A DNA stretch of 64,000 bases from Diprion similis (lineage: Eukaryota; Arthropoda; Insecta; Hymenoptera; Diprionidae), in contig NC_060117.1 of NCBI RefSeq assembly GCF_021155765.1, positions 2,964,501-3,028,500 of the forward strand. Direction: 5' to 3'. Made by a program: the position numbers and the translations under genes. The notes below the pieces were generated by a model that worked only from the letters and a program-made list of their open reading frames with translations, ran no database searches and had not been told where the DNA came from. Below are positions 39,431-50,961 of the stretch, piece after piece; the first letter of the stretch is position 1; each line of letters opens with the position of its first letter.

Positions 39431-40042
39431 TAGGGTGACGCAAAAAAAAACCGACTACTTTTGTTTTTTGAGTCTCGTGTGACAAAATGTTAGCTTTTGA
39501 TGTTTTAAGAGCCCACTCCAAAGGACAGCTCGAAGAAAAAATTTCAAGAAGTCGCTCCACATTTTAAAAAATGTCAAAAATCGTCAAAAAATTAAATTAT
39601 AAAAATTATATTTTCAGTATTTTGTTTGATTTTAAATTCATGTCGTGGTGTATTCTTATCGATTCTTTCTTACTAAATTAAAGAAAAAAAATTTATGAAA
39701 TTTTAATATGAATATTAAAAGGTTACTCGAAAAGATCTAAAGAAATGCACCAAAAAATTGAAAAAAAATTATCAGGTACCTTTCAAAATTCAAATTTTGA
39801 ACCGAAACTTTCGGAAACTTATTTATTTATTTTTTTTGTCTATAAAATTATACCGTAACGAGAAAAATAATGTAAAAAAAAACTCGATTTTTGACGATTT
39901 CTGACGTTTTAAAAAATGTGGAGCGACCTCTTGAAAATTTTTTCTTTGAACTGTCCTTTGAAATGGCCTCTTAAAACATCAAAAACTAACATTTTGTCAC
40001 ACGAGACTCAAAAAAAAATTCGGTTTCTTCGCGCTACTCTGA
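39431..40042. mobile_element. GGGTGGCGC-family MITE, copy 3
   Basis: The left end is TAGGGTGACGC. The right end has decayed to GCGCTACTCTGA, so the terminal TA is lost. The body matches copies 1 and 4. Confidence 0.75.
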
Positions 40043-41225
40043 TGTATATACCATTCACGTGTACCACCTTGCAATATCGATCGGTGAAAAAATTCTTCTT
40101 CCTCTTATCCTCTCAATCTTCTCCGATAATTTTTTATTTATTTCTTTTTTTTTCTTTCACTCTTCATCAAATTTGTTCACCCTCAATTTTACCACCAGAC
40201 CAGGCGCGTCGTTTTTGTACCCGCGGAACGAACGACAAATGTGGCTTGGTTTTTGACTGACGTCTCTTCGTGTCGACGCACGGTGTCGTTTTCCATGGGG
40301 CCGGATGATCTTGTCAACGACGATATAATCGCCGGGGAGGGGGGAAAGGAGGATGTCTGCCTGGTAAAACAACCCTGCAACAACACTCTGCTCCTCACCG
40401 ACGGATACACAATATTTTTCTGTTACCCTTTGAGCGCTACGCACCCGCTTTTGTAACCCTCTCACACACGCATATTTATATATATATACACACATTATAC
40501 ATATGTGTAAAAATATCAGGCAAAGGGCACATAAAATTTTTTTTATGCGTATCATCCGCGTAAGAAGGTAAATAAGCGCTTTAGAGGAGGAGGACTATCA
40601 AAACAGTATCTTTTCCTCCCTTCCCCTCCCTCCCCTCTACCGCCCCTTTTTTTCTTCACCAAGAGCCACGTACATGATATATTTATAAAAATCTACTGTT
40701 CCTTTGGACGTTGAAGAAAGCAGAAATTGTGCAAGAAAAGAAAGAAATTAAAAATTTTTGAGTTGTGTAATACGAGTCAGGGTGGCCACGTATTTGGATA
40801 ACGTATCTGGAAATATCAGGGTAGTTAAAAGGGGTCGTGGAATAAACCTGAAATTGTCAGGGAGTTTTGAATTTGTTCATGGAAATAATTGATAATTAGT
40901 TAGTTTATTAGAATATAGAATATATATGAAGTTAGTTTATTTAATACAGAGAGAAAATGAACGAGTTTGCTCGGTCGGTAAAGGTAGGAGACTGTTACAT
41001 CGCGTTAAAAAAAAAACTGGTTTGTGTCTTTACGCGAAATCGTTAAGACAGTAGAGTGGAATCAGGTATGGAAATATTATATTTGAAGGAAAAACGAAAA
41101 GAAATCGAATGAATGAGTGAAAAAAAAAAACAACAAAACAACAAAACAACATGGCGGAAGTGGGCGAGCACCAGAGCTTGCAGAATTACGAAGTTGCTCT
41201 GCGATATTAGTTCCAGGAGTGAGGT

Positions 41226-41270
41226 AACGTAATGTAATGTGATGTAATGCGATGTAATGTAAGCTGAGGC
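41226..41270. repeat. 5-bp minisatellite (TAATG)n
   Basis: Units GTAAT, GTGAT and GCGAT. Confidence 0.75.
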
Positions 41271-42142
41271 AAGTAAGGCGAATGGGGCAAAGTGGTGTGT
41301 AAGAATGAATGGAGGGGCTGGCGGAGAGGCTTCTTGGCTGAATATTACACCAAGACGAATGCGAGGTAATAAAATAAACTGCACAATAGGTGGCGGTAAG
41401 TCAGTCGAGCTGAGAAGGAGAGGAAAAAGAAATTGAAGGGAGAGGGAAAGGAAAAGGAAAAGGAAAAGGAAAAGGCGGTGGGGTTGAAAGAACGAGTCTC
41501 CTCTATTTTATGAGGGGGGGGGGGGTTGAAAGAAAGAACCGGAAGAGGAAAACGGAAGCAGGCTGCAACGAGTCAAGATGCACCGGCAGGATATACAGGA
41601 CTAGAAAGAAATTGCGGTGAAAAAAGAAATTTAGTTTTATATATTATAAAGTGAAAATAAATTCTTCAATTCCATCGAGCAGAGTTGCTGAAGATTTTGC
41701 AGTTTTTAAGTCACAATTTTTTGGAGTATTATTTTTTTTTTTTTTTTTTTTTGAATTTCTTACGTTTCAATTGTGTCGTTTTTGTTTTTCAATTAAGAAT
41801 CGTTGATAATAAAATTAAAACTACAATTTTGGAGGTACTTGAAGAATTTTTAACGTAGAAGTAAAATCAGTGATCAGAAAAGCAAAAAGAGAGAAGAGAA
41901 ACAGAAAAATAAAATTAAAAAAAAAAAAAAAACACGGGAAGAACCTAAAATAAATAACCGAAAAAATTATTTTTTTGCAACTTTCTCTTTCACGTAGCTT
42001 TCTTTGTTTTTTTTTTGTTTTTTTTCGTACGAAAGTTAGAAGATGAAATTACCAAAGAGCAGAGATAAAGAGTTGAATGAAAACGAGAGGGACTCGGTTT
42101 CCCGTTTATTAAAAAGCGGAAAAGCCCGTCGTGTTCCTTTTT

Positions 42143-42172
42143 AATTCTTCTTCTTCTTCTTCTTCTTCTTTT
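42143..42172. repeat. (CTT)n microsatellite
   Basis: About eight CTT units; a CTG array follows at 42296-42324. Confidence 0.85.
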
Positions 42173-42540
42173 TATTCATCCTGTAATTTTCCTGTTATTT
42201 ATTACTTTTTCTTTGCCTTAATTTTACACTTAACAATTCTTTGCCGAGTTTTAATTCCCTAATTTACGAAATCCAGAAGCAATTGCCTAATTGTTGGTGC
42301 TGCTGCTGCTACTGCTGCTGCTGTTTATATACCGTTTTAACAAACACACGCCACCGGGTATACCATAAACAAATTACACCGAAGCTAACCGCAAATATTT
42401 TGCAGAGTTATGCAACATCACGAGGAAAACATTTGCTTATTATCTTAATTACAATTCTTCCGCAGTTATTATCTCGTTAATTATTATCAATCGTCAAATT
42501 ATCGCCTCAGATAGAAAACTAGAATTCTATCGATATTTCA

Positions 42541-42888
42541 ATTCTCAGGGAATTTCACGTCGTATCTGGAATATAATAATTTTCATCCTAGGTTCGTAAA
42601 AATTTAGCCATTTAGTGAGAAAAAAAAAAAAAAAAAAAATTCAACATTCAGGCAATGGTCATGAACCAAGTCCTGATTTCTTAAAAATTTTACTTGCTAG
42701 CGAATTCTTACAAACTCGCCTCACAATCAACTGTGATTTAGTCAAATATAGAATATTCTTGTTCGTATGACTATTGCATGTTTTTCATTTATTGTGTACA
42801 TGAGAACAGACTGAATAAATAATGATTCTTGTCTGAAAAAGCTGGAATTCACAGGGAATTACGTTTTTACAAATAACTGGACACCCTG
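42541..42888. mobile_element. CAGGGTGTCC-family MITE, left end missing
   Basis: The body is nearly the same as 2583-2986, including GCAATGGTCATGAACC and TTGCTAGCGAATTC. The right end is CTGGACACCCTG. Confidence 0.7.
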
Positions 42889-43298
42889 TTGACACTAATT
42901 TTCCACTTTTTATCACATCTGCTACTATTTGTCTCTATTTCAATGAAAAGTCACTAATTGCTACTAGTTTTCGTATAATAATACGAATAATGCAACTTTT
43001 TCGAAGATCTCAAGTCAATGATAAACGGAATCTGAATTTTTCTCATTCGTATATTTTTCTCATTATTCATCTTACGACTCCATGAACGAAAAACTTGAAA
43101 TCAGAATTTCATTCGATGAATAAATTCGTTTTGCTTGAAGTAATCAAATGTGATAGTGATTTAAAACATTTCAAAATCATTTTTAAACCATATTTCTTCA
43201 TCGATGGTGTTTGTTTTTTTCTTTTTTTCTTCACACCCTTCTTTTTCCTTCGGTTTGTCGGAAGTCAGGAATGGATCAGAGATGGTTTTCATCCAATA

Positions 43299-43891
43299 AA
43301 CCGACTATTTTTTTTTTCTGAGTCTCGTTTGAGAAAATTTTAGTTTTTGATGTTTTAAGAGCCCACTCCAAAGGACAGCTCGAAAAAAAAAAAAAATTCA
43401 AGAGGTCGCTCCAAATTTTTTAAAATGTAAAAAATCGTCAAAAAATTAAATTACAAAAATTATATTTTCAGTATTTTGTTTGATTTTTAATTCATGTCGT
43501 GGTGTATTGTTATCGATTCTTTCTTACTGAATTGAAGAAAAAAAATGTATGAAATTTTAATGTGAATATTAAAAGGTCGCTCGAAAATATCTAAAGAAAT
43601 GCACCAAAAAATTGAAAAAAAATTATCAGCGACCTTTCAAAATTCAAATTTTGAACTGAAACTTTCGGAAACTTATTTATTTTTTTTTTTTGTCTATAAA
43701 ATTATACCGTAACGAGAAAAAAAAATCGATTTTCGACGATTTCTGACGTTTTAAAAAATGTGGAGCGACCTCTTAAAAATTTGTTTTGAACTGTCCTTTG
43801 GAGGAGGCTCTTAAAACATCAAAAACTAACATTTTGTCACACGGAACTCTAAAAAAAAAAAAAAAATAGTCAGTATTTTTGCGCCACCCTA
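43299..43891. mobile_element. GGGTGGCGC-family MITE, copy 4 (left end truncated)
   Basis: Similarity begins at ACCGACTATTT, so the terminal GGGTGGCGC is missing on the left. The right end is intact (GCGCCACCCTA). No coding capacity. Confidence 0.75.
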
Positions 43892-44535
43892 GTATATGTA
43901 CATAACTATATACATACGTATGTATATGTATAGAGGAGGCAAGTTTCGTACTTTCTCGCCCTTCTGTGTTTACAGAAATGAGGTAATTACAAACAAGACC
44001 GCCGTACGCGATAATAACGGAAGTAGGAACGTCGACGACGGCTGTATTATACGATTGTGTGAATGGGATAATTATTATACAGTCACTACTGTAGGTAATA
44101 ATTCTAACTTTGAGTAGACTGTAACAATTTGTAAGGTGTCGTAAGATTGGATTGAACAGGTGAGGCAGAACTTTCGAATTGAAGTGAAATAAAATGATTG
44201 TGATACTTTTTCTTTCTTTCTTTCTTTCTTTCTTTTTCTTTTCATCATCATTTAGGGATGTGGTTAAGGGCTCGAGACAATATCCAATCACCCGACTTGA
44301 CTTTTTTTTGCAATATCCCGAAACTGGGCTGAGGATGAGGTCAGGAATAAGTATGCGAGGCCGCAGTTTTGCTTTTTAAATTTTCCATAATCACGGAAAA
44401 ATGTTAATTCGTTCCACTTTCCGACGCAACGCGGTGTGTCGGTAATTCAATGAGTAAGACAGAGAGAAAAAGAGGTGACGGGGTGAAGAGAAGGGAAGAA
44501 AAATTGAAAGAAGAAAACCTGGAGAAGGAAAAAGA

Positions 44536-44708
44536 GAAGAAGAAGAAGAAGAAGAAGAAGAAGAAGAAGAAGAGACTCGCTGGTACCATCGACTTGGTAC
44601 TTGCGGATGAGAGAAAAGGACAGGGTGAAAGAGAGGGACTAAAGATGAGGCGGGAAGTCACCCCTCGCACCGTTTCTCCTCCTCCTCCTCCTCCTCCTCC
44701 TCCTCCTC
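44536..44708. repeat. (GAA)n and (CTC)n arrays
   Basis: GAA array 44536-44573 and CTC array about 44678-44708 in a purine/pyrimidine-skewed patch. Confidence 0.85.
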
Positions 44709-45440
44709 GTCCTCTTCGTCGTCATCCCCGTTGCTGAAGGAACGACGGGAGGGAGGAAGGGAGGTAAATTGAATTAATGCGCGAAAGAAAACCATTAAGG
44801 TTAAGATATGGCTCAAAAGAGGCATTCCGTGAAACGTGCGGAGGCAGAAAAGCCAGCCAGCTTCAGAGTGAATTCGCACGCCTGCACCCTTCGCCTGCCT
44901 TTTTCACCCTCATTCAACCGGTCGTTACAACTTGCAGAGAGGCGTGTGTGTACGTGCGCATGAGTTTTATTTTTTTACAAGTTTTTACCTATATCCTTGG
45001 TGGTAGGTACCTACAGAGAAACGTCTTCTTTTCAATTTCTACACTCGCTTTTTATCGTCCCTTCGCTAACCTTCCGTTCGCTATACGTGAAGCTAAATAT
45101 ATGTATACAGTCGATGGTCCCGGAACCAATTTTACCTTGAATAAAAAATACAAATAGAAGAATACGAAAAAGAAAAAGGTAAATAAGCGAATAAACAACG
45201 GTGGGGAAAATCGTCCAGGGGGAGAGGAAATAAATTAGCGAGGTGTGAGGAAATTGAGGGAAAATATTCATTTTACTCAACGAGGATTGGAGTTCGGGTA
45301 AAGAAAGCTTTCGGAGAGTTTAGAATTACGTTGTAAGAAAATATATTTCGGATCACCTTCGGCGTTTTTTGGTTAACTCATATTTTTTTGAGTAGCAGTT
45401 AAAACTTGTTAAAGAGTCAATGTATCTAAATTTTTAACAT

Positions 45441-45587
45441 CCGAAAATAAAGTGACGATAGATGAATTGTTAGAAATCTTGATTTTCGAAAGCGTCACCG
45501 ATTAGAATGACTATATACCGACGTCAGTCACTGACTCTTTCGAATATCGAGATTTCTAACAATTCATCTTTCGTTATTTTATTTTCG
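45441..45587. repeat. Inverted repeat, 52-bp arms
   Basis: The left arm 45441-45492 (GATGAATTGTTAGAAATC) pairs with the right arm 45537-45587 (GATTTCTAACAATTCATC) across a loop of about 44 bp. Not coding; possibly a small foldback element. Confidence 0.8.
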
Positions 45588-45694
45588 CATCTTTGAAATC
45601 TCTATACATCAGCCATTCGAAATAAACTTGTAAGTTTTGAGTTCCACTCATTTTTTTCCCCCTCAATTTCTCTCGATTTTTAAGGTGCTATAAG

Positions 45695-45808
45695 CATTTT
45701 GGCGACACTTGTTACCGATCTTTCAGGCCTGCCGGTAATTTTTTACCGACATTACACGCATACATTACCGGCATGCGCGTAATGTCGGTAACAAATGTCA
45801 CCAAAATG
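45695..45808. repeat. Nested, mutually exclusive hairpin-forming repeat
   Basis: The outer arms 45695-45718 and 45784-45808 are CATTTTGGCGACACTTGTTA-like. The segment TTACCGACATTACACGCAT (starting about 45743) can instead pair with ATGCGCGTAATGTCGGTAA (about 45773-45791), which shares bases with the outer right arm. GCCGGTAAT / ATTACCGGC adds a third pair. Confidence 0.75.
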
Positions 45809-47527
45809 AGATTTCGGTGTACTTCGTAATCGAAAACCAGATCAGCTGCCATTTCGTCATTTCACCATCAAATCTCATGGAACTGGACTCAAAATGTGTG
45901 TTTCATCACCGCCGAGTGGCATCATACCGGATAGTTCGATCCATTCCGTGCAACTATGAAAATTTGGTCAATTTCTGTGGGTGGTAACGAATCTGTAAAA
46001 TTTTTTTCCAAATTTTGAAAAAGTAAAAAGACGCTCCACTTTTTGCCAAAAGAAGGCATTAACTGCCCAAGTTTCACTCTGATCGCTTGAGCGGTATTGG
46101 AGTTTTGCATCCCCGCGTTTTCGAGGTGTACAACGTGTCTTTATAAAAGCATCTTAAGATCTACGGTACAAATCAAACGCTGCATAGCGACTGATCAAGG
46201 TAATAGAAAAAACGATATTGCAGATATTCGGTAAACGAAAGAGAAAATATTAAAAGTAAAATTTCCAAAATTACAGCTTTTCCACTTTCTTTATTTTGCC
46301 TCGTCTTTTCATCAATAAAAACTGCCGTATTATATTGTTATTGGCAATGATTTTGGCGGGAGGAAACGGATCTCGTAATCCATACTCCGTCTAACCGGGG
46401 ATTCCCGACTTCCGGGTCATCGCTCCGAGTTTCGCGATCACGATGTAAGTACGCGTGCCGGTGCAGCTCGGGTGGCTATGGAAACGGAAATATATGTGCG
46501 CAGCCACATCCACAATGCTAATCCAATTTCCCCTATACAGCCACCCTTACGGTTTACGAGATGATCAGACGCCCCCGCAGAGTGTAAAACAGACTTTAGT
46601 GCCGCACTAGAAGCTCACCGAACTATTCGCGCAACATTTGGAAGGTTTTTCATTTTGTCTTTATTGAGAGAAAATTTCGATTATTTGGGGCAGGGCAGAA
46701 AATCCGAATTTAACAGATCCGAAAATCCAAAATTCCGAACTTTTTGCTGGCGAAATTGCGAGAATGAGAAAATTCGAAAGAGTGAAAGATTGAAATTTCG
46801 AATGATCGAAGATTTTTAGATTTGTGAATTTGTAGAGTAATGAAATTTCAACAATTTGATCTTTCTTTGTTTTCGATTTTCGATCGATTCTTTTACGTTC
46901 GAAATCGTGGCTATCCAGATTTTTTTCACCAACTCATTGAGTAAACTACGTCGTGTGATTATATTTTAACTTTCAGAAATTTGCTCTATCGAAAGTTTAT
47001 TTTTCAAAATTCTTCTCTATCGGAACTTAACTTTTCGGAATCCTGCATTTCGGAACTTACCATTCTAAACTTTGTTGTTTCTTCAAAGTTCGATTTGCTT
47101 ACAACAATTTTTTCCAGTAAATAATACGGAATTAGGCGCTTTCGGAGATTTTTAAATTTGAAACTTTTACCTCGTCCCGATCTCTTTTCATTCTTTTTTC
47201 TTTCCTACCGATATTATACTCCGGGAAGTTGATTACACACTTTTTCAAATTATGTATAACAGCCAATTCGTGTTAAAAGAGCTTTTATTCCGTTTTGATT
47301 CACGTTTTTTTTTTTTTTTTTCTTGTTTACGTTTCAAAAAAGGAGAAAAATAAAATTCCGACACACGATAGTAATTGATATTGAAATTTCAGTTACCGTT
47401 TCGTACATTAGGAGATACTGTCGCTGCTGGGAAATTAAGCGTCCAGCCTGCAACTAGCTAATGAAAACATTGTTTCATGCACCGGGTGCAAACGCATCGC
47501 GTTTTGCAATCACATATATATTATATA

Positions 47528-47547
47528 TGTGTGTGTGTGTGTGTGTG
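47528..47547. repeat. (GT)n microsatellite
   Basis: About ten GT units next to a TATATA palindrome. Confidence 0.8.
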
Positions 47548-48917
47548 TACCGTACGTACCAACCTTCCAAGTCAATGCTCGAATTCAATTAAATTCAATT
47601 TATCGAAACCCAATGCGTCTGCAGGTAATTATATCGATTTCTATACGTAACACGTTGTTGGTAGAGCGAGGGGTTCGAAATCTTACGATTTGCAGGAAGA
47701 GATTGAAGATGGGAAAATTAAAAGAATTTCCGTTTCTCGACACTTTGAGATGTGCACTAGGGTGGTCGTTAAATATATAACTTGTTTTGAAATTTCAATG
47801 TTTTTTGGATGGTCGTTGATCGGCTCAAAATCTAGAAAAAAATGTCTCCAATTTTTTTAGATTCTTATTTCAAGTCTGTGATTTATTCAGATCAGGAAAT
47901 AGATAAAAACTTCAATTCCGAGATTGAAATCAAAAAGCTTAGAGAAAAAAGTAAATATTGATATCCCATGTGTTTTGCTCAAAACTCACGTTTCAGATCA
48001 CAAAATCGATGTGAAATTTTGCAGACTCAAAAAACTGTCGATTTCGAAACGAATTTATTGATTTTATTCAAATTTCACCAATGATTAAAATAATTTCGAG
48101 ACCTTTTTGGACCTCAAAAATGATCAAAATCGAAGAAAATTAGGTACACGGTTTGCTAATTCGACGTGGAATGCCCCATATGCAACCACGTATAGGCCTA
48201 TAATTAGGAAAAGGGACGCGAGGCGCACCGCGACTGGAATTTTGTCAAAAAACATCAAAGGGCTGAGGGCGACTCGTCCGTCGCGTCAGTTCGGCTCCAG
48301 CTAGCGAATTCTCTCCTTTCCCTCTGACCCTTGGGCGCAGGAAACATGGCCGATACGTTCATTTGGTGAGGGAAAAAAGGGGCTTAATCTGCCGGTAGAG
48401 AATCCCTCCGGGGAACCGGAAGAACTCAATGCTAACGAGCTGTGGAAACGGGACTTGGTATTGGCACAGGCGGGAAATAAACATCGGACTTCCGGTTGCG
48501 GTCGGTAGGCATTCACGTTTCCTGGAATTCAGATGCCTTTGATATCTGGATCAGATTCTGCTCTACCTTTGTCGGCGAGGCTCTTACGATACGGAACTTT
48601 TTATCATAACATCGTAGACGTTGTTAAAGGCTTCATGAATTCGATTGAAACATTAGTTTGGAACTTGTTTGAACAGATTTTTGGGTCAAGGTTGCTTGTC
48701 AAATTCAGGGAAACAAGATATTCGTAGCGTTGATATTCATAGCGTTGGTGTATTACAGATCGAGAGGTGTTGCGTTTGTATTTTTAGTGCTGAGATACAC
48801 TTGGTGATTATTTTTGAAGAAGTGACACTAGTGGGTTATCAGTAGATTGATTTAAGTCTGATAACAATCGGCACGATTACACTTTGGTCTAATTTGATTG
48901 TTTAGTGCGTGAAAATG

Positions 48918-50896
48918 TTAACTTCTTTTTTTCTTCTTATCAATTGGGCTATTACTGAACACGGTTCTGATAACACGAATCGCGCACATGTATAAAATCA
49001 AGATTGCCAACATCGAAATACAGACAAATACTACGGTGAGAAACGCGATTATGTCCATGTCCTGACGTTGGTACCACGGGTTGTCAGCAGTTGCCGAATG
49101 TAGGTGCGGAACACCTTTGTGACGTATCACGTGCTCTGTCCACCAAATCGCGTTCTGAAGTGAATTTTGCGGCTTATCTTTCAGCAGTGAACCCAAATTC
49201 AGCATCCTCTGTTTGTAACTGTAACAGAAACATGGGAATACAGTCTTCCTCAATGTCCTAACAATATTATTTAAGAGTTGAGACATGATTTGACGTCAAG
49301 AGTCTTACTTATTGTCAAGTGTGACGGTGCGTATTGCTTCGAGTAGGTTATCCACATTTATATCAAAGATGTCCAGTTTCTGGGCAACACCCAGAGACAC
49401 CATTTTATTAACGTTCATGTCTTGGTCACCCATCACGGGTATTCCAATCAGAGGCACGCCGTGCGATACGGCTTCTTCCGTACTCTGGAGTCCGCCTTGG
49501 TAGATGAAGAGCTTGATGTTGGGATGAGCTGGGTAAACGTGATTGAGAATTAAATCATTATGTAATCCATCATTCTTACACTGCGCGAATTGCAGAAGGC
49601 GTTCATTCGGCCGATCCGCAATGGATTTCAGTACCCAGAATTGACTGTTGTGGCGCCCACTTGAGGATGATCACGTTGTCCGGTTTGCCTTCGAGCTGGT
49701 CGTCCTCAAACTTCCATATCACCTTGTAAGGAAGCTTCGAAAACGCGGTTATAAAAGCGTTTCGTTCTTTCTCCGACAGCATTCTGCTCTTGACGTTTGA
49801 TCCGAGACTCATGTAAATGAAACCCTGAGTAGCTTCGTCCAGAGTCTTCTGAAGATCCTGCAATGGAAAATGGAAATACCGTATCGTTAATGAGAATCGT
49901 TGCTTGAATCACATTTTTATCCAAAATATTGCACGATACCTTGGGCAGAGGCTTGATTTTATCAGACACATGAAATCCACCGATTTCAATAACGTTCGGA
50001 ACATTTGGTCTGACGAAAGAAATCGGCCCTTGCTGATTGACGAATATCAAACTGATATTTTTCTCTAAATCGTGAAGATCCGAAACCTCGATTCCAAGAT
50101 ATTCTTCCGCGATCTCTTTTTGTTTCGGTAGAGAGACAGTCCTATAATGGTAAATGTTTCTCCAGGTCTGGTAAAAGTTTTCCAACCGTTGCCACGGTAT
50201 CCATGAATCTCGCAATTTGACATCCATTTCCCATGTCGATGGATGAGAAGGTAGAATAGGATTACCTATTCCGTATTGCACTGTCAGCTGCAGACTCGCA
50301 CTTGCAATACCTGACCAGCGATAATTGAAGAGTTATTGAAAGCTGTTAGCTACATCGAAACGCAGTCCAGCTACCAAATCGCTTGAAAAGTTTTCAGATG
50401 AGAAACTGGATTACTCACCAATTATCGGAGCGTCAAATCGTTCAGCCAGAGCCATGAAGCCAGGTGTAAAGAAAATTTCCATCAGTATGAGGTCAAACTT
50501 TTCTCCACTGTTGGGTTCGTACACTTTCTTAAACTCCGGATGATTAAATATCCGAACCATTTCTGCCCATACAAATGGTTCATAGATTTTCAACTGCATA
50601 TTCCAATTGATATGACCGCGAAAATTAATGATATTTACAAAGTCGTTTGTTTTATCCTCATATAAAAAACTGATATCAATTTCTTTGTAGTTTTTTATGC
50701 TTTTATCATTGACCGGGTCTGTCGTCACGATTACTAGTTCATGACCTCGTTTATTCAGCTCTAAACACAGCGTCCGGAATACAACTTGATGACTTATTGA
50801 AGGGGCAGGAAAAATGCCCAAGATTCTTGCTCCATCACCGCAGTTTAACCAACCCCCAATTAACGCCAATACGACGATAGTAAGCCACCGTGACAT
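48918..50896 (-). CDS. UDP-glycosyltransferase, five exons (UGT-A)
   Basis: Five exons on the minus strand: 50419-50896, 49940-50310, 49635-49857, 49309-49528 and 48918-49218. All junctions are GT-AG and the phases are 1, 0, 1, 2, giving 530 residues. The start is the ATG at 50896; the in-frame codon further upstream at 50923 is GTG, and the paralogues begin at the same aligned Met. Seen: signal peptide about 1-22; SISHQ with the expected catalytic His at about 36; an RPNVPNVIEIGGFH motif in exon 2; WAPQQ; the donor-binding signature at about 365-393 (F-I-Y-Q-G-G-L-Q-S through G-D-Q); one membrane helix about 486-511; tail ending KKRS. Family knowledge: a type I ER-membrane protein moving a sugar, usually glucose in insects, from UDP-sugar to lipophilic aglycones. 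It is the last gene of the array, and its 3' flank does not match those of B-D. Residues about 80-118 differ strongly from B and C. The substrate is unknown. Confidence 0.95.
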
Positions 50897-50903
50897 GGTC
50901 CTT

Positions 50904-50961
50904 GTGCAGATGGAGTCACGCACTCTACTGACTTATATTTCACCTATCAGCTCTGACGTCA
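50904..50961 (-). promoter_or_regulatory. Candidate core promoter of UGT-A
   Basis: Just upstream of the UGT-A ATG lies a minus-strand arthropod initiator-like TCAGT (50927-50931) in the context AAGTCAGT, which is shared with UGT-B and UGT-C. Upstream is a perfect CRE/ATF palindrome TGACGTCA at 50954-50961; in B and C the matching site is degraded. Motif-based only. Confidence 0.3.

Larger units (their letters stand above)
40043..43298. other. Non-coding
   Basis: The patch 40180-40460 is GC-richer, with open frames on both strands but no recognisable protein. A fragment at 40779-40870 (TCAGGGTGGCCACGTAT) resembles the end of another small element. AGGAAA units occur at 41440-41475. Confidence 0.5.
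43892..48917. other. Non-coding flank of the UGT array
   Basis: It contains the two inverted repeats at 45.4-45.8 kb. An AT-rich block at 47757-48176 starts with AGGGTGGTCGTTAAATATA and ends with CGTGGAATGCCCC, probably a composite of element ends. GC-richer patches lie at 46330-46640 and 48180-48540. No exon beyond UGT-A is seen. Confidence 0.5.

Noticed and set aside
43773..44291. 172-codon minus-strand open frame
   Set aside because: Half of it is the right arm of the GGGTGGCGC element; the same peptide piece (KMLVFDVLRA) appears in the other copies purely as repeat sequence.
47660..47690. tRNA-like GGGTTCGAAATC word
   Set aside because: No matching acceptor stem or A-box at the right distance.
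48301..48516. 71-codon minus-strand frame in a GC-richer patch
   Set aside because: No family resemblance and not consistent with a further UGT exon.
50897..50923. Longer N-terminus for UGT-A beginning at 50923
   Set aside because: The codon there is GTG and not ATG; the paralogues begin at the Met aligned with 50896.
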